Assembly: GCA_030523605.1 (NCBI GenBank)
Contig: JAUNIE010000004.1
Span: 1 to 51,437, forward strand
Reading direction: 5' to 3'
Length of the DNA: 51,437 nt
Origin: Clostridia bacterium
GTDB taxonomy: Bacteria > Bacillota > Clostridia > Oscillospirales > Acutalibacteraceae
Shown here: positions 8,770 to 17,884 of the stretch, one piece after another
Numbering within the stretch: position 1 is the stretch's first letter
Layout: each line of letters starts with the position of its first letter
The notes under the pieces: generated by a model
Databases searched by the model: none
Told to the model about the DNA's origin: nothing
Seen by the model: only the letters and a program-made list of their open reading frames with translations
Made by a program: the position numbers and the translations under genes

Positions 8770-8794
8770 CCCCGGCGACAAGTCCGGGGTTTTT
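8770..8794. terminator. Second hairpin between convergent genes
   Basis: CCCCGG (8770-8775) pairs with CCGGGG (8784-8789), followed on the plus strand by TTTTTA. On the minus strand the same hairpin lies after the secreted orphan and is followed by an AT-rich run, so it may serve both directions. Confidence 0.65.
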
Positions 8795-8820
8795 ATACAC
8801 AATCAAAATTCTTATATTTA

Positions 8821-9975
8821 CTATTTTTTGTATCCAATAATTTTCTTTATTTCTAGAATAGTTCTTGTTCCATAGTTACTCGGCGCATCTTTAATAGCAT
8901 CTATCTCACCATCAGTAAGCATTCCAAAACGAAAAAGGTTATCCTTTACAGATTGCATATACTGCTCGGAAGTATTAATAGCGTATCCGAAATTCGTTTC
9001 AGTTGCACGGCTAAACATAGAGCCTAAAGAAAAACCTGCCTGATCGGTATTGTGCTTTTTAACTATAGCAATTAATTTTTTGGAAATTATCTCGGGCAAT
9101 TCAGTTACTTGACTGTCACAAAAACGCATCCAAGACCACGGAGTGCTCATCCATAAATTCTGACACGATACTGCAAGCTTAATATCATCAGACTCCAAAC
9201 CATTAATACTACACCATTTTCTAAACTCTTCAACATCGTCAATAAGAAATCCTACCCAAGATGTACCGGGAACCCAACCCGGGTAATAATGTACAATGAT
9301 ACCCGGAATTGAAAGCTCATTAAGACCAGAAGAATCATCAGAAACGGGAGATGAACACCTATCTAAAACGGGCTCACTATCAGAAGGCACTGCAGTACCA
9401 ACCTCATCACCAGAAGATACTGAAGCACTGCCTTCAGAAGATTGTGCATTTTTGGTTGCTTCAACATCCCGCATCAATGTTTCAACTGCCGATATAACAG
9501 CTTTCTCTGATTGTGCTGCAGCTGATTTTTTAAGTTCTTTTATTTTCTTTTTAAAAAGCGAACTCATAACATCAACCCCATGACGTGATTGGAGGAGCTT
9601 TTCTCCCGTTACAGCGGTCACTAATTCTGAAACTTTATCTTTCATCATAAAAGTTTTCGGTGCAAAATCAGATTTCCTAATAACCTTAAATGAATTTTCC
9701 ACAAGATACTTTCTGTCTTCCTCTTTAATAAATGTACCTAAAAAATCAACTTCATCTACAATTGCCCAACTGCAGTACTGTTCTGTACTACCATTTGCAC
9801 ATTTGGCATCCCAGCAAAATATAGCAATCCCTTCATTATTTCTTGCTATATTTTTAACACAAGAAAGTGATAAAAATTCATCTTCTCCTACGGCTAAAGT
9901 GTGATTAAATGGCATAAATGACGCCAACGCCAGAGTGGACATAGAAACTACTGCTAAAAATTTTTTTATTTTCAT
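8821..9975 (-). CDS. Secreted protein of unknown function
   Basis: A 384-residue protein with a clear signal peptide (MKIKKFLAVVSMSTLALASF, predicted cut near HTLAVG). The mature part has a first domain with four Cys and a WDAKC and CSWAIVD region. A linker rich in Ser, Asp and Glu follows (about 175-215), then a Trp-rich second domain (YYPGWVPGTSWVGFLIDD, SWMRF). I recognise no family. The ATG at 9975 has GGAGGT 9 nt upstream; the in-frame TTG five codons earlier overlaps that site. It has its own predicted promoter and stands alone between acpP and a convergent operon. The Cys pairs suggest disulfides outside the cell. Confidence 0.75.
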   Translation of the reverse strand: MKIKKFLAVVSMSTLALASFMPFNHTLAVGEDEFLSLSCVKNIARNNEGIAIFCWDAKCANGSTEQYCSWAIVDEVDFLGTFIKEEDRKYLVENSFKVIRKSDFAPKTFMMKDKVSELVTAVTGEKLLQSRHGVDVMSSLFKKKIKELKKSAAAQSEKAVISAVETLMRDVEATKNAQSSEGSASVSSGDEVGTAVPSDSEPVLDRCSSPVSDDSSGLNELSIPGIIVHYYPGWVPGTSWVGFLIDDVEEFRKWCSINGLESDDIKLAVSCQNLWMSTPWSWMRFCDSQVTELPEIISKKLIAIVKKHNTDQAGFSLGSMFSRATETNFGYAINTSEQYMQSVKDNLFRFGMLTDGEIDAIKDAPSNYGTRTILEIKKIIGYKK

Positions 9976-10007
9976 TAAATTGACCTCCAAATTATTTTCA
10001 TAATGAT

Positions 10008-10036
10008 GTTATAACATATTTTTATTAAAAATACAA
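10008..10036 (-). promoter_or_regulatory. Predicted promoter of the secreted orphan
   Basis: Minus-strand TTGTAT (10031-10036), a 17-bp spacer and TATAAC (10008-10013) with TG three bases before the -10. It lies about 33 bp upstream of the start codon and next to the acpP terminator. Confidence 0.5.
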
Positions 10037-10040
10037 TATG

Positions 10041-10066
10041 AAAAACCCGTACATAAAATGTACGGG
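10041..10066 (-). terminator. Rho-independent terminator of acpP
   Basis: On the minus strand a 9-bp stem CCCGTACAT/ATGTACGGG (10046-10066) is followed by TTTTT (10041-10045). It lies about 22 bp after the acpP stop. Confidence 0.85.
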
Positions 10067-10088
10067 CAAGTTTATTATAATCAAACAA

Positions 10089-10349
10089 TTATTTTTCTTG
10101 CATAAAATCCATCACGCAGTTCACAACGTCCTCAACAGTATTTATTTTTTCCACGGCATCATCAGTTGCTTCGATATCAAATTCATATTCAATTGCCGAA
10201 ACCAAATCTACCAAATCCAATGAATCGGCATCCAAATCGTCAAATAAACTCGTTGCCAACGTTATATCGGATTCCTCCGTGCCAAAATTTTCGCATATAA
10301 TTCCTCTTACTTTTTCAAAAACTTCTTCAAATTCTTTACTGTAATTCAT
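10089..10349 (-). CDS. acpP: Acyl carrier protein
   Basis: An 86-residue ACP. The 4'-phosphopantetheine attachment site is the Ser in DADSLDLVDLV (Ser43). The protein is strongly acidic, as expected. It carries acyl chains in fatty-acid synthesis. The ATG at 10349 has GGAGAAG upstream; an in-frame ATG five codons earlier overlaps that site. The gene is monocistronic, with its own promoter (10409-10437) and terminator, and is not linked to other fab genes here. Confidence 0.95.
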   Translation of the reverse strand: MNYSKEFEEVFEKVRGIICENFGTEESDITLATSLFDDLDADSLDLVDLVSAIEYEFDIEATDDAVEKINTVEDVVNCVMDFMQEK

Positions 10350-10408
10350 TAAATACTTCTCCATTTCGGTTACTAAAAATTTAAGGCATAAATCCCCACT
10401 AACAAAAT

Positions 10409-10437
10409 ATATTATTTACTCTCACAAGCTTTGTCAA
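10409..10437 (-). promoter_or_regulatory. Predicted sigma-A promoter of acpP
   Basis: Minus-strand TTGACA (10432-10437), a 17-bp spacer and TAATAT (10409-10414), about 60 bp before the start codon. Confidence 0.7.
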
Positions 10438-10516
10438 GGATTTTTTATAAAATAAAATCTACACTATCATTATATATCAATAATTTCAAAAAAGTTAGAA
10501 ATATTTTTGTAATATT

Positions 10517-11329
10517 TCAAATTTTCTTCGCATGCACGACAAGTCTTATATCGCCGTTATCTTTGTAGCAAGTGGAAAACGTCATTATCTTATCATCAGA
10601 GGAAATTTCGTATCCGAAATCATACAAACTCCTTTTTGAAATCTCCCCCAGCCAGTTTTTAAAGCTTTCGGAAGATTTAAAATCGGTCTTTATATAATAA
10701 GATTCCGCTGGAATAGTATAAACCGAAATTATTTTCCAATTTGTTATACCACTTAAATTAACAAATTTTATTTTTCCGTTCAAAGGATTTTTTCGCCATT
10801 CTTCACTTTTAACATTGCTAAGACTTCCAAGCATGGTTTTATCGAGGTTACTGTGGCCATAAATTATAGTGTTTTTGCCAAAACTTTCTGAATTATTTCT
10901 ATAATCCATAAAAAGCCAGCCCGAACTATTAGATGCCTTTTTGAATGAGTGATTTAGGTAAAATTTATTATCTGCCGACTGAACCACCGGATAATTAATA
11001 TTTGTACCCGAAATGCTTAGGAAACCAACTGTGTCGCTATTTATACGCTTTAATTTTTTTATGTCTACGCTGTCTGCAGAAATTTTTAAATAGTTAAAAT
11101 AATCAGTATTTGGCTCATCGGGGCTACTGTTTACCGCTATGTTTTCATTTCGTGGCTGCTCTATGCCTATCACATCGTTTATCTCCTCAATTTCGCTTTC
11201 CAAATTGTTTTTATCTATCAGCCTTTTTATCAAAACGTATAGATTAAAAAGTAAAGCCAAAATAAGCAGCAAAGATATTGCGGCTTTAAAAAAATTAATG
11301 CGCTTTTTAATATCTTCACTGCTGCTCAT
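10517..11329 (-). CDS. srtB: Class B sortase
   Basis: A 270-residue transpeptidase with one N-terminal transmembrane helix (about residues 12-35). The sortase core begins near 75 (YLKISADSVDIKKLKRINSD). The catalytic triad is visible: His159 in IIYGHSN, Cys254 in TFSTCY, and Arg262 in DIRLVVHA. The class-B-like GFLSISGTNINYPVVQ and the long segment between His and Cys support class B, which links NPxTx-type substrates to the wall. The gene directly upstream (ending 24 bp before) encodes a protein with NPKTGD, hydrophobic stretch and KSRRK, the obvious substrate. The start follows GAAGGTG. Confidence 0.93.
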   Translation of the reverse strand: MSSSEDIKKRINFFKAAISLLLILALLFNLYVLIKRLIDKNNLESEIEEINDVIGIEQPRNENIAVNSSPDEPNTDYFNYLKISADSVDIKKLKRINSDTVGFLSISGTNINYPVVQSADNKFYLNHSFKKASNSSGWLFMDYRNNSESFGKNTIIYGHSNLDKTMLGSLSNVKSEEWRKNPLNGKIKFVNLSGITNWKIISVYTIPAESYYIKTDFKSSESFKNWLGEISKRSLYDFGYEISSDDKIMTFSTCYKDNGDIRLVVHAKKI

Positions 11330-11353
11330 ATTTTTACACCTTCAAATATAAAA

Positions 11354-12436
11354 TTATTTTCTTCGGGATTTATTAAACAAAACCGCCAAACCTGTTGCCG
11401 AAGCAAGCGTTGAGTAAATAGCCGAATAAATATCTATATCGCCTGTTTTTGGGTTTTCTATGGATTCTTCGGCTGTTAACTTAATGAAAATCGCCGTGTT
11501 GAAAAACGGATCTTCTAAATCCGCAACCGCTATTTTAATATGGTTAGTTTCATTCGGAACAACACTTGCCTCCGCTTCCATAAGTTTAGTTCTTCCCAAA
11601 AATCCAAAATCGTGGTTATTCATAGAGTCTATAAATAATCCTTGAGTTCCAAAGCGCCCCTCCTCGGGTTGGGGGCCGGGCTTACTCGTATCATATCCCG
11701 AAGCTTCCAAAATATTTTTTGCGCTTAAAACTGCTCCCGTGGAAGGAATTTTTGCGGCATTTTCCCCGTTTACTATAACCACGGCGGTATCATCGGGAGC
11801 GGGATACTGCTCTAAAGGTTCGCCCAACAAGCTGGCCGTTGGGATATCATCATCACTAGCTTCCGGCGGATACTGATTAAATACTCTTTGCCACTCGTTC
11901 GAAGCATACACATACCGTAATTTTATCTTGTCCGAGGTCGGCACAACGTCGAACTCCAGTGATACCGAATCATATGAGTGTTTATTACCCGTTTCCCTCT
12001 CAATATCCTTATCTTCTGTCTTCTGATCGTCCGTGGGGCCGTCATCGTCAAACATATAATCATCTTCCATACCCGTTATGTCAGGCAAATCTTCCTCAGG
12101 TTCAGGCGATCTGGCCTGCTCTAACCGCCCATAATACTCCGGGCGGGACTTGCCCTGAACTTTAAATATTTCGCTTGCAAAACCTGTCGAAAGTACAATT
12201 CCGTCCTCCATGTCCAAAAGATTTTTCGCCCCACCAAACACTCCAATCTGATTAGGATTGCCTGTTATTTTAACATTCTCCGCTTTTATCGGTTCTGAAA
12301 AAAGCGAATTCATTAATTCCTGTGAATCAGATGTAACTTTGACCGTGGGGTACGACTGGGCCACAGCATTTCCAAAAATACCGCTTGCAATTAAAACACA
12401 TGAAGATTTTGCCAAAAGTTTTTTCGTGAAATTCAT
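11354..12436 (-). CDS. Choice-of-anchor L-like surface protein with NPKTG sortase signal
   Basis: A 360-residue exported protein. A signal peptide (residues 1-27) precedes a domain with NLLDMEDGIVLSTGFASEI, VSLEFDVVPTSDKIKLRYVYASNEWQ and, later, FIKLTA. This is the pattern of the choice-of-anchor L family, found in many surface proteins with varied C-terminal anchors. An acidic insert (EPEEDLPDITGMEDDYMFDDD) is present. The C-terminus has NPKTGD near residue 328, a hydrophobic stretch and KSRRK, a class B-type sorting signal. The next gene is the sortase, so the two form a substrate-enzyme pair. The start at ATG 12436 follows AGAGGT. The ligand is unknown. Confidence 0.85.
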   Translation of the reverse strand: MNFTKKLLAKSSCVLIASGIFGNAVAQSYPTVKVTSDSQELMNSLFSEPIKAENVKITGNPNQIGVFGGAKNLLDMEDGIVLSTGFASEIFKVQGKSRPEYYGRLEQARSPEPEEDLPDITGMEDDYMFDDDGPTDDQKTEDKDIERETGNKHSYDSVSLEFDVVPTSDKIKLRYVYASNEWQRVFNQYPPEASDDDIPTASLLGEPLEQYPAPDDTAVVIVNGENAAKIPSTGAVLSAKNILEASGYDTSKPGPQPEEGRFGTQGLFIDSMNNHDFGFLGRTKLMEAEASVVPNETNHIKIAVADLEDPFFNTAIFIKLTAEESIENPKTGDIDIYSAIYSTLASATGLAVLFNKSRRK

Positions 12437-12532
12437 AATCAATACCTCTTTTCAAAAATTATAAACAAAACTTATTTTTGCTCCTAATACTACTAAAAAT
12501 CCAAAAAATTTAATGCTAATTATTTCCAAAAT

Positions 12533-12575
12533 AAAAAGCCACACAAAGTTTATAGGACAAACTCTGTGCAGCCAC
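12533..12575 (-). terminator. Terminator-like hairpin after gerW
   Basis: On the minus strand GGCTGCACAGAGTTT pairs imperfectly with AAACTTTGTGTGGC (within 12538-12575) and is followed by TTTTTATTTT. It lies between gerW and the surface protein gene. Confidence 0.65.
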
Positions 12576-12591
12576 ATATTTAATAACAATA

Positions 12592-12996
12592 TTATGTATT
12601 ATCTTTTTCTTTTTTATTACCTTTATCTTTGCGTTTTTTTATAAAATTGCCTATTCTATCAACAATATCAGGCGTCATGGAAATCACCCTGTCAATAGCT
12701 CCTGTAAATGACTCAACTTGAAGAAGTTTTACATCATCCCCCGAAATAACCAAAAATGCTGTGGGAGTAATGCTCACGCCTGCCCCGCTTCCGCCGCCAA
12801 ACAAATCTTTTTCTTTGTTTTTTTCGGAAGTGAAATCAGATCCCCCTGCTGCAAAGCCATACGAAAGCTTGGAAACAGGTATCACAACCGTACCGCCCTC
12901 CGACGTAATTGGTTTACCTATCACCATGTCGGCATTGACTACCTCTTTGATTTTTTCGAGTGTGTTTTGGGTCATCCCTTCAATTTTGTTATTCAT
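12592..12996 (-). CDS. gerW: Spore protein GerW/YtfJ
   Basis: A 134-residue member of the YtfJ/GerW family, needed in Bacillus for normal germination. The family core is visible: VVNADMVIGKPI, the GGTVVIPVSKLSYGFAAGGSDF segment, the glycine-rich GGGSGAGVSITPTAFLVI and VKLLQVE. The C-terminus is Lys-rich. The start follows GGAGGAATG. The DUF2953 gene ends 13 bp upstream, matching the ytfI-ytfJ pair, so the two are probably one transcript. Forespore expression is expected by family but no promoter was assigned. Confidence 0.93.
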   Translation of the reverse strand: MNNKIEGMTQNTLEKIKEVVNADMVIGKPITSEGGTVVIPVSKLSYGFAAGGSDFTSEKNKEKDLFGGGSGAGVSITPTAFLVISGDDVKLLQVESFTGAIDRVISMTPDIVDRIGNFIKKRKDKGNKKEKDNT

Positions 12997-13009
12997 TTTT
13001 TCATTCCTC

Positions 13010-13618
13010 CTATTTTAATTTACTATTTATAATTATAAATGCCTTAATAGCAACCACCAACAAACTGATAATTCGAGTTTTTATTTTCAAGCCGAGAAAA
13101 ATTCTAATCTTTTCCGAAACAAAATCAGGGGTAACGTATATACTATAATTCTTAGGTTCATTAAACTCTAAAAATGCCGAAGCTGCAGGATATACCGCCA
13201 TACACACGGCACCATAAGTCGTCGCTGTTTTGGAAGCCTCCTCACTACCCACAATAATTTTCAAATTGAATCTCTCAAACACCATGCTTTTAAAAACCAT
13301 TTTCATTATCTTACCCAAACTGCTCAAAAATGCCTTTACATATTTTGCTGTGCTTTGAATGCTCGCCAATTTTTTGTGATTTTTTTCTTTTTTATTGTTT
13401 TTTTCTCTCTTACCACTGTCTTTTGATTTCTTATTTTTTCTATTTAAAAACCATTTCCCGAGCGTATCAACTCTCAAAAACCATACTTTAATTTTTAAAT
13501 CAAACTTGCCGTTTTCATAACAGATTTCCAGATTTATGGGCAAAATCAAAATTAACAATATCAAAGCAAAAATAACAGTTAAGAGCCATAAAAATATATT
13601 CAGCAAAAGCATTATCAT
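13010..13618 (-). CDS. DUF2953 membrane protein (YtfI-like)
   Basis: A 202-residue protein with an N-terminal transmembrane helix (residues 1-26), a highly basic Lys-rich stretch (about 60-85), and a conserved C-terminal part (NLKIIVGSEEASKTATTYGAV, YVTPDF) with another hydrophobic segment near the end. That arrangement fits DUF2953, which is almost always next to gerW in sporulating Firmicutes. The biochemical role is unknown; a spore-membrane function is inferred from linkage. AAGGAAG precedes the ATG. Confidence 0.85.
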   Translation of the reverse strand: MIMLLLNIFLWLLTVIFALILLILILPINLEICYENGKFDLKIKVWFLRVDTLGKWFLNRKNKKSKDSGKREKNNKKEKNHKKLASIQSTAKYVKAFLSSLGKIMKMVFKSMVFERFNLKIIVGSEEASKTATTYGAVCMAVYPAASAFLEFNEPKNYSIYVTPDFVSEKIRIFLGLKIKTRIISLLVVAIKAFIIINSKLK

Positions 13619-13684
13619 AACTTTTAAACTTCCTTTGATATTTTTCTTGAATATTGTTTGCCTTAAGAATACATTCTATACAAA

Positions 13685-14350
13685 TCAAGCGAAAAATGCA
13701 AACGGTAACGACGTGAGCCACATAACAAAATTATATATAATATTTTCCAAGAATACGAGCGGTATAGTCAGCACGCCCAAAAATAGTAGCAAAAATACCG
13801 ATAACGTTATTATGTTGTAGTACTTATAGTATGAAATTAAAAACTTTTCCGGTATAAACGCTTCCGCTATCCTAAATCCATCAAGCGGTGCGATTGGTAT
13901 TAAATTGAAAACCGCAATCCCTATGTTCAAAACTATATAGTATGAAAAGAATGTACCTATCCATACGCTCGCCGCACCAAAATTAAAAAGTGCAAAAAAG
14001 TTGGCAAGTAATCCTCCGAAAACTGCCGCAAGTAAATTTGAAATAGGTCCCGCTGCAGCCGTTATGGCCATATCACGCCTTGGATTTTTAAAATTTGAAG
14101 CATTTACCGGCACAGGTTTTGCCCATCCAAAGCTGAAAAGAAGTATTCCCAGCGCTCCGAGCGGATCAAAATGCACAAGCGGATTAAGGGTAAGACGCCC
14201 TGTGAGTTTCGCTGTGGGGTCGCCAAGTTTCGACGCAACCCAACCGTGTGCACACTCGTGAAGCGGTAAAATCAAAAATACTATTATTAAAACAGCCAAT
14301 ATTCGCATTATAACGTCCATTAATGTTATTCCTGAACTAAAAAGCCACAT
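13685..14350 (-). CDS. Site-2 protease family (M50) membrane metalloprotease
   Basis: A 221-residue polytopic membrane protein. The zinc-binding HExxH is present as HECAH (His31, His35) in the first helix pair, and the second conserved motif is NLIPIAPLDGFRI near residue 150, whose Asp is the third ligand. It belongs to the short PDZ-less M50 group related to YwhC and SpoIVFB-like enzymes. The substrate is unknown. SigK in this window has a hydrophobic pro-sequence needing a SpoIVFB-type protease, but nothing ties this gene to that role. The ATG at 14350 follows GAGGTG by 7 nt; the frame is open five codons further upstream. Confidence 0.88.
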   Translation of the reverse strand: MWLFSSGITLMDVIMRILAVLIIVFLILPLHECAHGWVASKLGDPTAKLTGRLTLNPLVHFDPLGALGILLFSFGWAKPVPVNASNFKNPRRDMAITAAAGPISNLLAAVFGGLLANFFALFNFGAASVWIGTFFSYYIVLNIGIAVFNLIPIAPLDGFRIAEAFIPEKFLISYYKYYNIITLSVFLLLFLGVLTIPLVFLENIIYNFVMWLTSLPFAFFA

Positions 14351-14417
14351 ATAAATACACCTCAAGAGTATTATACCACTGTGTAAAAATAGTTCAATCG
14401 TTTAAAAATAAAATATC

Positions 14418-15431
14418 TCAGCTATTAATTTTTACAACAGAAGTATCCGGATAATACCAAGAAAGTATTTTTTTATAGTCGTTTCCTTCAAGCGCCATAT
14501 ACTGTGCCCCATGCTGGCTCATACCCACGCCGTGCCCATAACCCCTAACTTTGAATACAAATTTATTTTCCGCTTTATCAAACCACAAATCAAAATCAGA
14601 TGACCTGAGCGCAAACATAACTCGTATTTCTGTACCCTTAAAAGTTTCCCCACAAATGCTTATTTCTTTGACCATTCCGCCATCGCTTCTTTTGGGTATG
14701 CCTACCCATTTTTCAGGCTGCTTATCAAACTTCAAATTGCTAATCTTTGAACTTAAAATTTCTTTGAATTTTTTGATATCTATTTTTGCTGTAGTTTCGT
14801 ATCCGGCCACGGTTTTATCGCCCGGACTTTCAACATTTGTCAAATATTTTACGCTTCCGCCAAAAACATCTTCTGATTTTTCCGTCTTACCTGAAGAAAT
14901 CGCATGATATGCAGCTAAAATCGGTTCGCCTTCGTCCTCTATAATCTCACCGAAAACACTGTTTACCGCATTTTCTATCTTTTCCTCGTATTCTTCAAAA
15001 CGACTCCCCCACTTTTCTTTTCGCTGCTTTTTAGTTATGTAATTAACCGCTTTTTGAGTATCAACTTTAAAATCGTATTTGCTGTTGCTGCCTTTTGAAC
15101 GCTCTAAATTTCTTGCCCTGCAAAAATATGTATATGACGCCACGGCCTGGGCTTTTAGAGCCTCCTCTTCAAATTTTGCCGGCATTTCCGTACAAACTAC
15201 ACCATAAAGAAATTCTTCATCGGGGATATCCAATATACTTCCGCTGCTTTCGTCAAGTACGCAAAAACTTTTTTTGGCATTTGCTTCGTAATTCCCTATT
15301 GATGACTTTTGATAATTAATCTCACTGCGGTTATGATGGCTTTTCGTCACCGCCAAAAGTGGTACTAGAATTATAATTATCATTGTAATAATACATATTA
15401 TGAGCCATTTTAATTTTTTTAGGATTTTCAT
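14418..15431 (-). CDS. spoIID: Stage II sporulation protein D (lytic transglycosylase)
   Basis: A 337-residue SpoIID. After a signal anchor (residues 10-29) come FLYGVVCTEMPAKFEEEALKAQAVASYTY, with the conserved Glu of the active region, and C-terminal FKVRGYGHGVGMSQHGAQYMALEGNDYKKILSWYYPD. With SpoIIM and SpoIIP it cleaves septal and cell-wall peptidoglycan to drive engulfment; in Bacillus it is made in the mother cell under sigma-E. The upstream region (15440-15500) is AT-rich; I could not assign a convincing sigma-E promoter. Its presence is strong evidence that this organism sporulates. Confidence 0.96.
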   Translation of the reverse strand: MKILKKLKWLIICIITMIIIILVPLLAVTKSHHNRSEINYQKSSIGNYEANAKKSFCVLDESSGSILDIPDEEFLYGVVCTEMPAKFEEEALKAQAVASYTYFCRARNLERSKGSNSKYDFKVDTQKAVNYITKKQRKEKWGSRFEEYEEKIENAVNSVFGEIIEDEGEPILAAYHAISSGKTEKSEDVFGGSVKYLTNVESPGDKTVAGYETTAKIDIKKFKEILSSKISNLKFDKQPEKWVGIPKRSDGGMVKEISICGETFKGTEIRVMFALRSSDFDLWFDKAENKFVFKVRGYGHGVGMSQHGAQYMALEGNDYKKILSWYYPDTSVVKINS

Positions 15432-15477
15432 AAATTTGAAATTCCTCCATTATAAGAAAATGTGCGTCAATATCATA

Positions 15478-15506
15478 TTGACTTTACTCTAAAAAGCGTA
15501 TAAAAT
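15478..15506 (+). promoter_or_regulatory. Predicted sigma-A promoter of the membrane protein and gap
   Basis: TTGACT (15478-15483), a 17-bp spacer and TAAAAT (15501-15506), about 83 bp before the membrane protein gene. Confidence 0.6.
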
Positions 15507-15588
15507 AAGTTGTTAGAACGTCTACATATTAATATGGACGAGAACTAAATTTTATGTTTTAAATTTATTTTAAAAACGGAGGATTTCT

Positions 15589-16374
15589 ATGAAACTTAAG
15601 AACATTTGGCTTATTTTCTGCATCACCTTTTTAATTTTGGTACCTGCCAAAATTTATTCATCTCTCTCACCTGTGGAATTCGTTGAATCATCAACATTCC
15701 TAATATTATTCGCATTGGGCGCACTTGCGCTTGCTATTTGCATATACCTTTCCAAATTTTCTCTCAAAAACATAAGCATACAGCAAAATACAGTTCTTGG
15801 AGGAATTGCAGCACTAATTGCGCTGTGCTTTTTATGGTGCGTACCCGCATATTTCGGCGACACGGTAACAAAATACGACTTCGAATGGCAACCCATATTG
15901 GTTACTGTTTTTTCGGCACTTTCTTTTGTAACGTTCACACTAATTTCCGTGACTCACTTCATGGGCAAAAACATAATCTCAAAAGCACCATTTTTCCTCT
16001 ATTGCCCCGTACTCTGGTTCGGATTTAAGATGATCCTGTTTTTATCTGTCAACAACAATACAACAGACCCATATGACGTGATATCTACGGGATTTTTAAC
16101 ACTTTTTATGATTTACTTCACACAAACTTTCGCAACTTCCACCAAAGCAAACAACATAAAACTTCTGTTTGTTTTGGGACTTCCTCTTGTTCTTTTCTCG
16201 GCATCGTCAAATGTTCCGGTTATTTTGAAAGTATGGACAGAGGGAGCTTTTGTGAGTTCAGCCGTCGCAACCGCAACACTTGAGATTTTACTTGCAATTT
16301 ACGTACTTTTCACCCTCATCACAGCGCACAAACAGCTTGAAAACAAAGACCAAAAAGTAATAAAAGCGTTTTAA
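15589..16374 (+). CDS. Polytopic membrane protein of unknown function
   Basis: A 261-residue integral membrane protein with about seven hydrophobic segments spread along its length and only short polar loops. The first segment starts at residue 6 and a short basic cytoplasmic-type tail closes the protein (AHKQLENKDQKVIKAF). No catalytic or transport motif is recognisable. It has GGAGG 5 nt before the ATG and its own promoter. gap starts 41 bp downstream without a terminator between them, so co-transcription is likely. Whether it has anything to do with glycolysis is unknown. Confidence 0.8.
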   Translation: MKLKNIWLIFCITFLILVPAKIYSSLSPVEFVESSTFLILFALGALALAICIYLSKFSLKNISIQQNTVLGGIAALIALCFLWCVPAYFGDTVTKYDFEWQPILVTVFSALSFVTFTLISVTHFMGKNIISKAPFFLYCPVLWFGFKMILFLSVNNNTTDPYDVISTGFLTLFMIYFTQTFATSTKANNIKLLFVLGLPLVLFSASSNVPVILKVWTEGAFVSSAVATATLEILLAIYVLFTLITAHKQLENKDQKVIKAF

Positions 16375-16403
16375 GCAAAATAGTAATTTAATATCATAAG
16401 TAA

Positions 16404-17438
<1,035 letters not shown>

Positions 17439-17463
17439 CAGAAATTTCGTATAAAAAGAAAAG

Positions 17464-17492
17464 CATCTGAGTTAGCGGCTCAGATGTTTTTT
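17464..17492 (+). terminator. Rho-independent terminator of gap
   Basis: CATCTGAG (17464-17471) pairs with CTCAGATG (17479-17486), followed by TTTTTT (17487-17492). Confidence 0.88.
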
Positions 17493-17509
17493 ATTATGTA
17501 TTATTTCAA

Positions 17510-17815
17510 TTATTCTTCCTCATCTTCATCGATTTGCCCATTTGCTATCATATCTGTCAAGGATTTGGCTTTTTCCAGATAAGATTTTTCCACCATAACA
17601 TCAGTTGGTGTAAGCAAGGCACCTGTTGTTATTTTCAAATAACCATTTGCACCTGTTTCCTGAACAATGTAAGGTATTTCGTTGTCTTTCAGTATAGACT
17701 CAACAATCCCCAATTCATAAGAATTATGTACGGTTATCAATTTAACAAGTTCAATTTCATCATGTTCTTTATTACTTTTATTTTCTTTTCTATTTTTCCG
17801 CCAGAAAAAACACAT
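17510..17815 (-). CDS. DUF2007-like small protein
   Basis: A 101-residue protein with a basic start (MCFFWRKNRKENK) and the pattern LVKLITVHNSYELGIVESILKDNEIPYIVQ. This resembles the DUF2007 putative signal-transducing fold, which starts with a helix selecting a ligand or partner. A segment VMVEKSYLEKAKSLTDMI and an acidic tail (IDEDEEE) complete it. The function is unknown. GGGGGAA lies before the ATG. It follows prmC in the same direction with about 70 bp between them. Confidence 0.6.
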   Translation of the reverse strand: MCFFWRKNRKENKSNKEHDEIELVKLITVHNSYELGIVESILKDNEIPYIVQETGANGYLKITTGALLTPTDVMVEKSYLEKAKSLTDMIANGQIDEDEEE

Positions 17816-17884
17816 ATAAAATTCCCCCTACTATAAATTACATCATAATTGTACTCCAAAAATAATACGAAGTATATGCAAAAA

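Noticed and set aside
15440..15500. Sigma-E promoter of spoIID
   Set aside because: Candidate boxes had wrong spacing and several mismatches.
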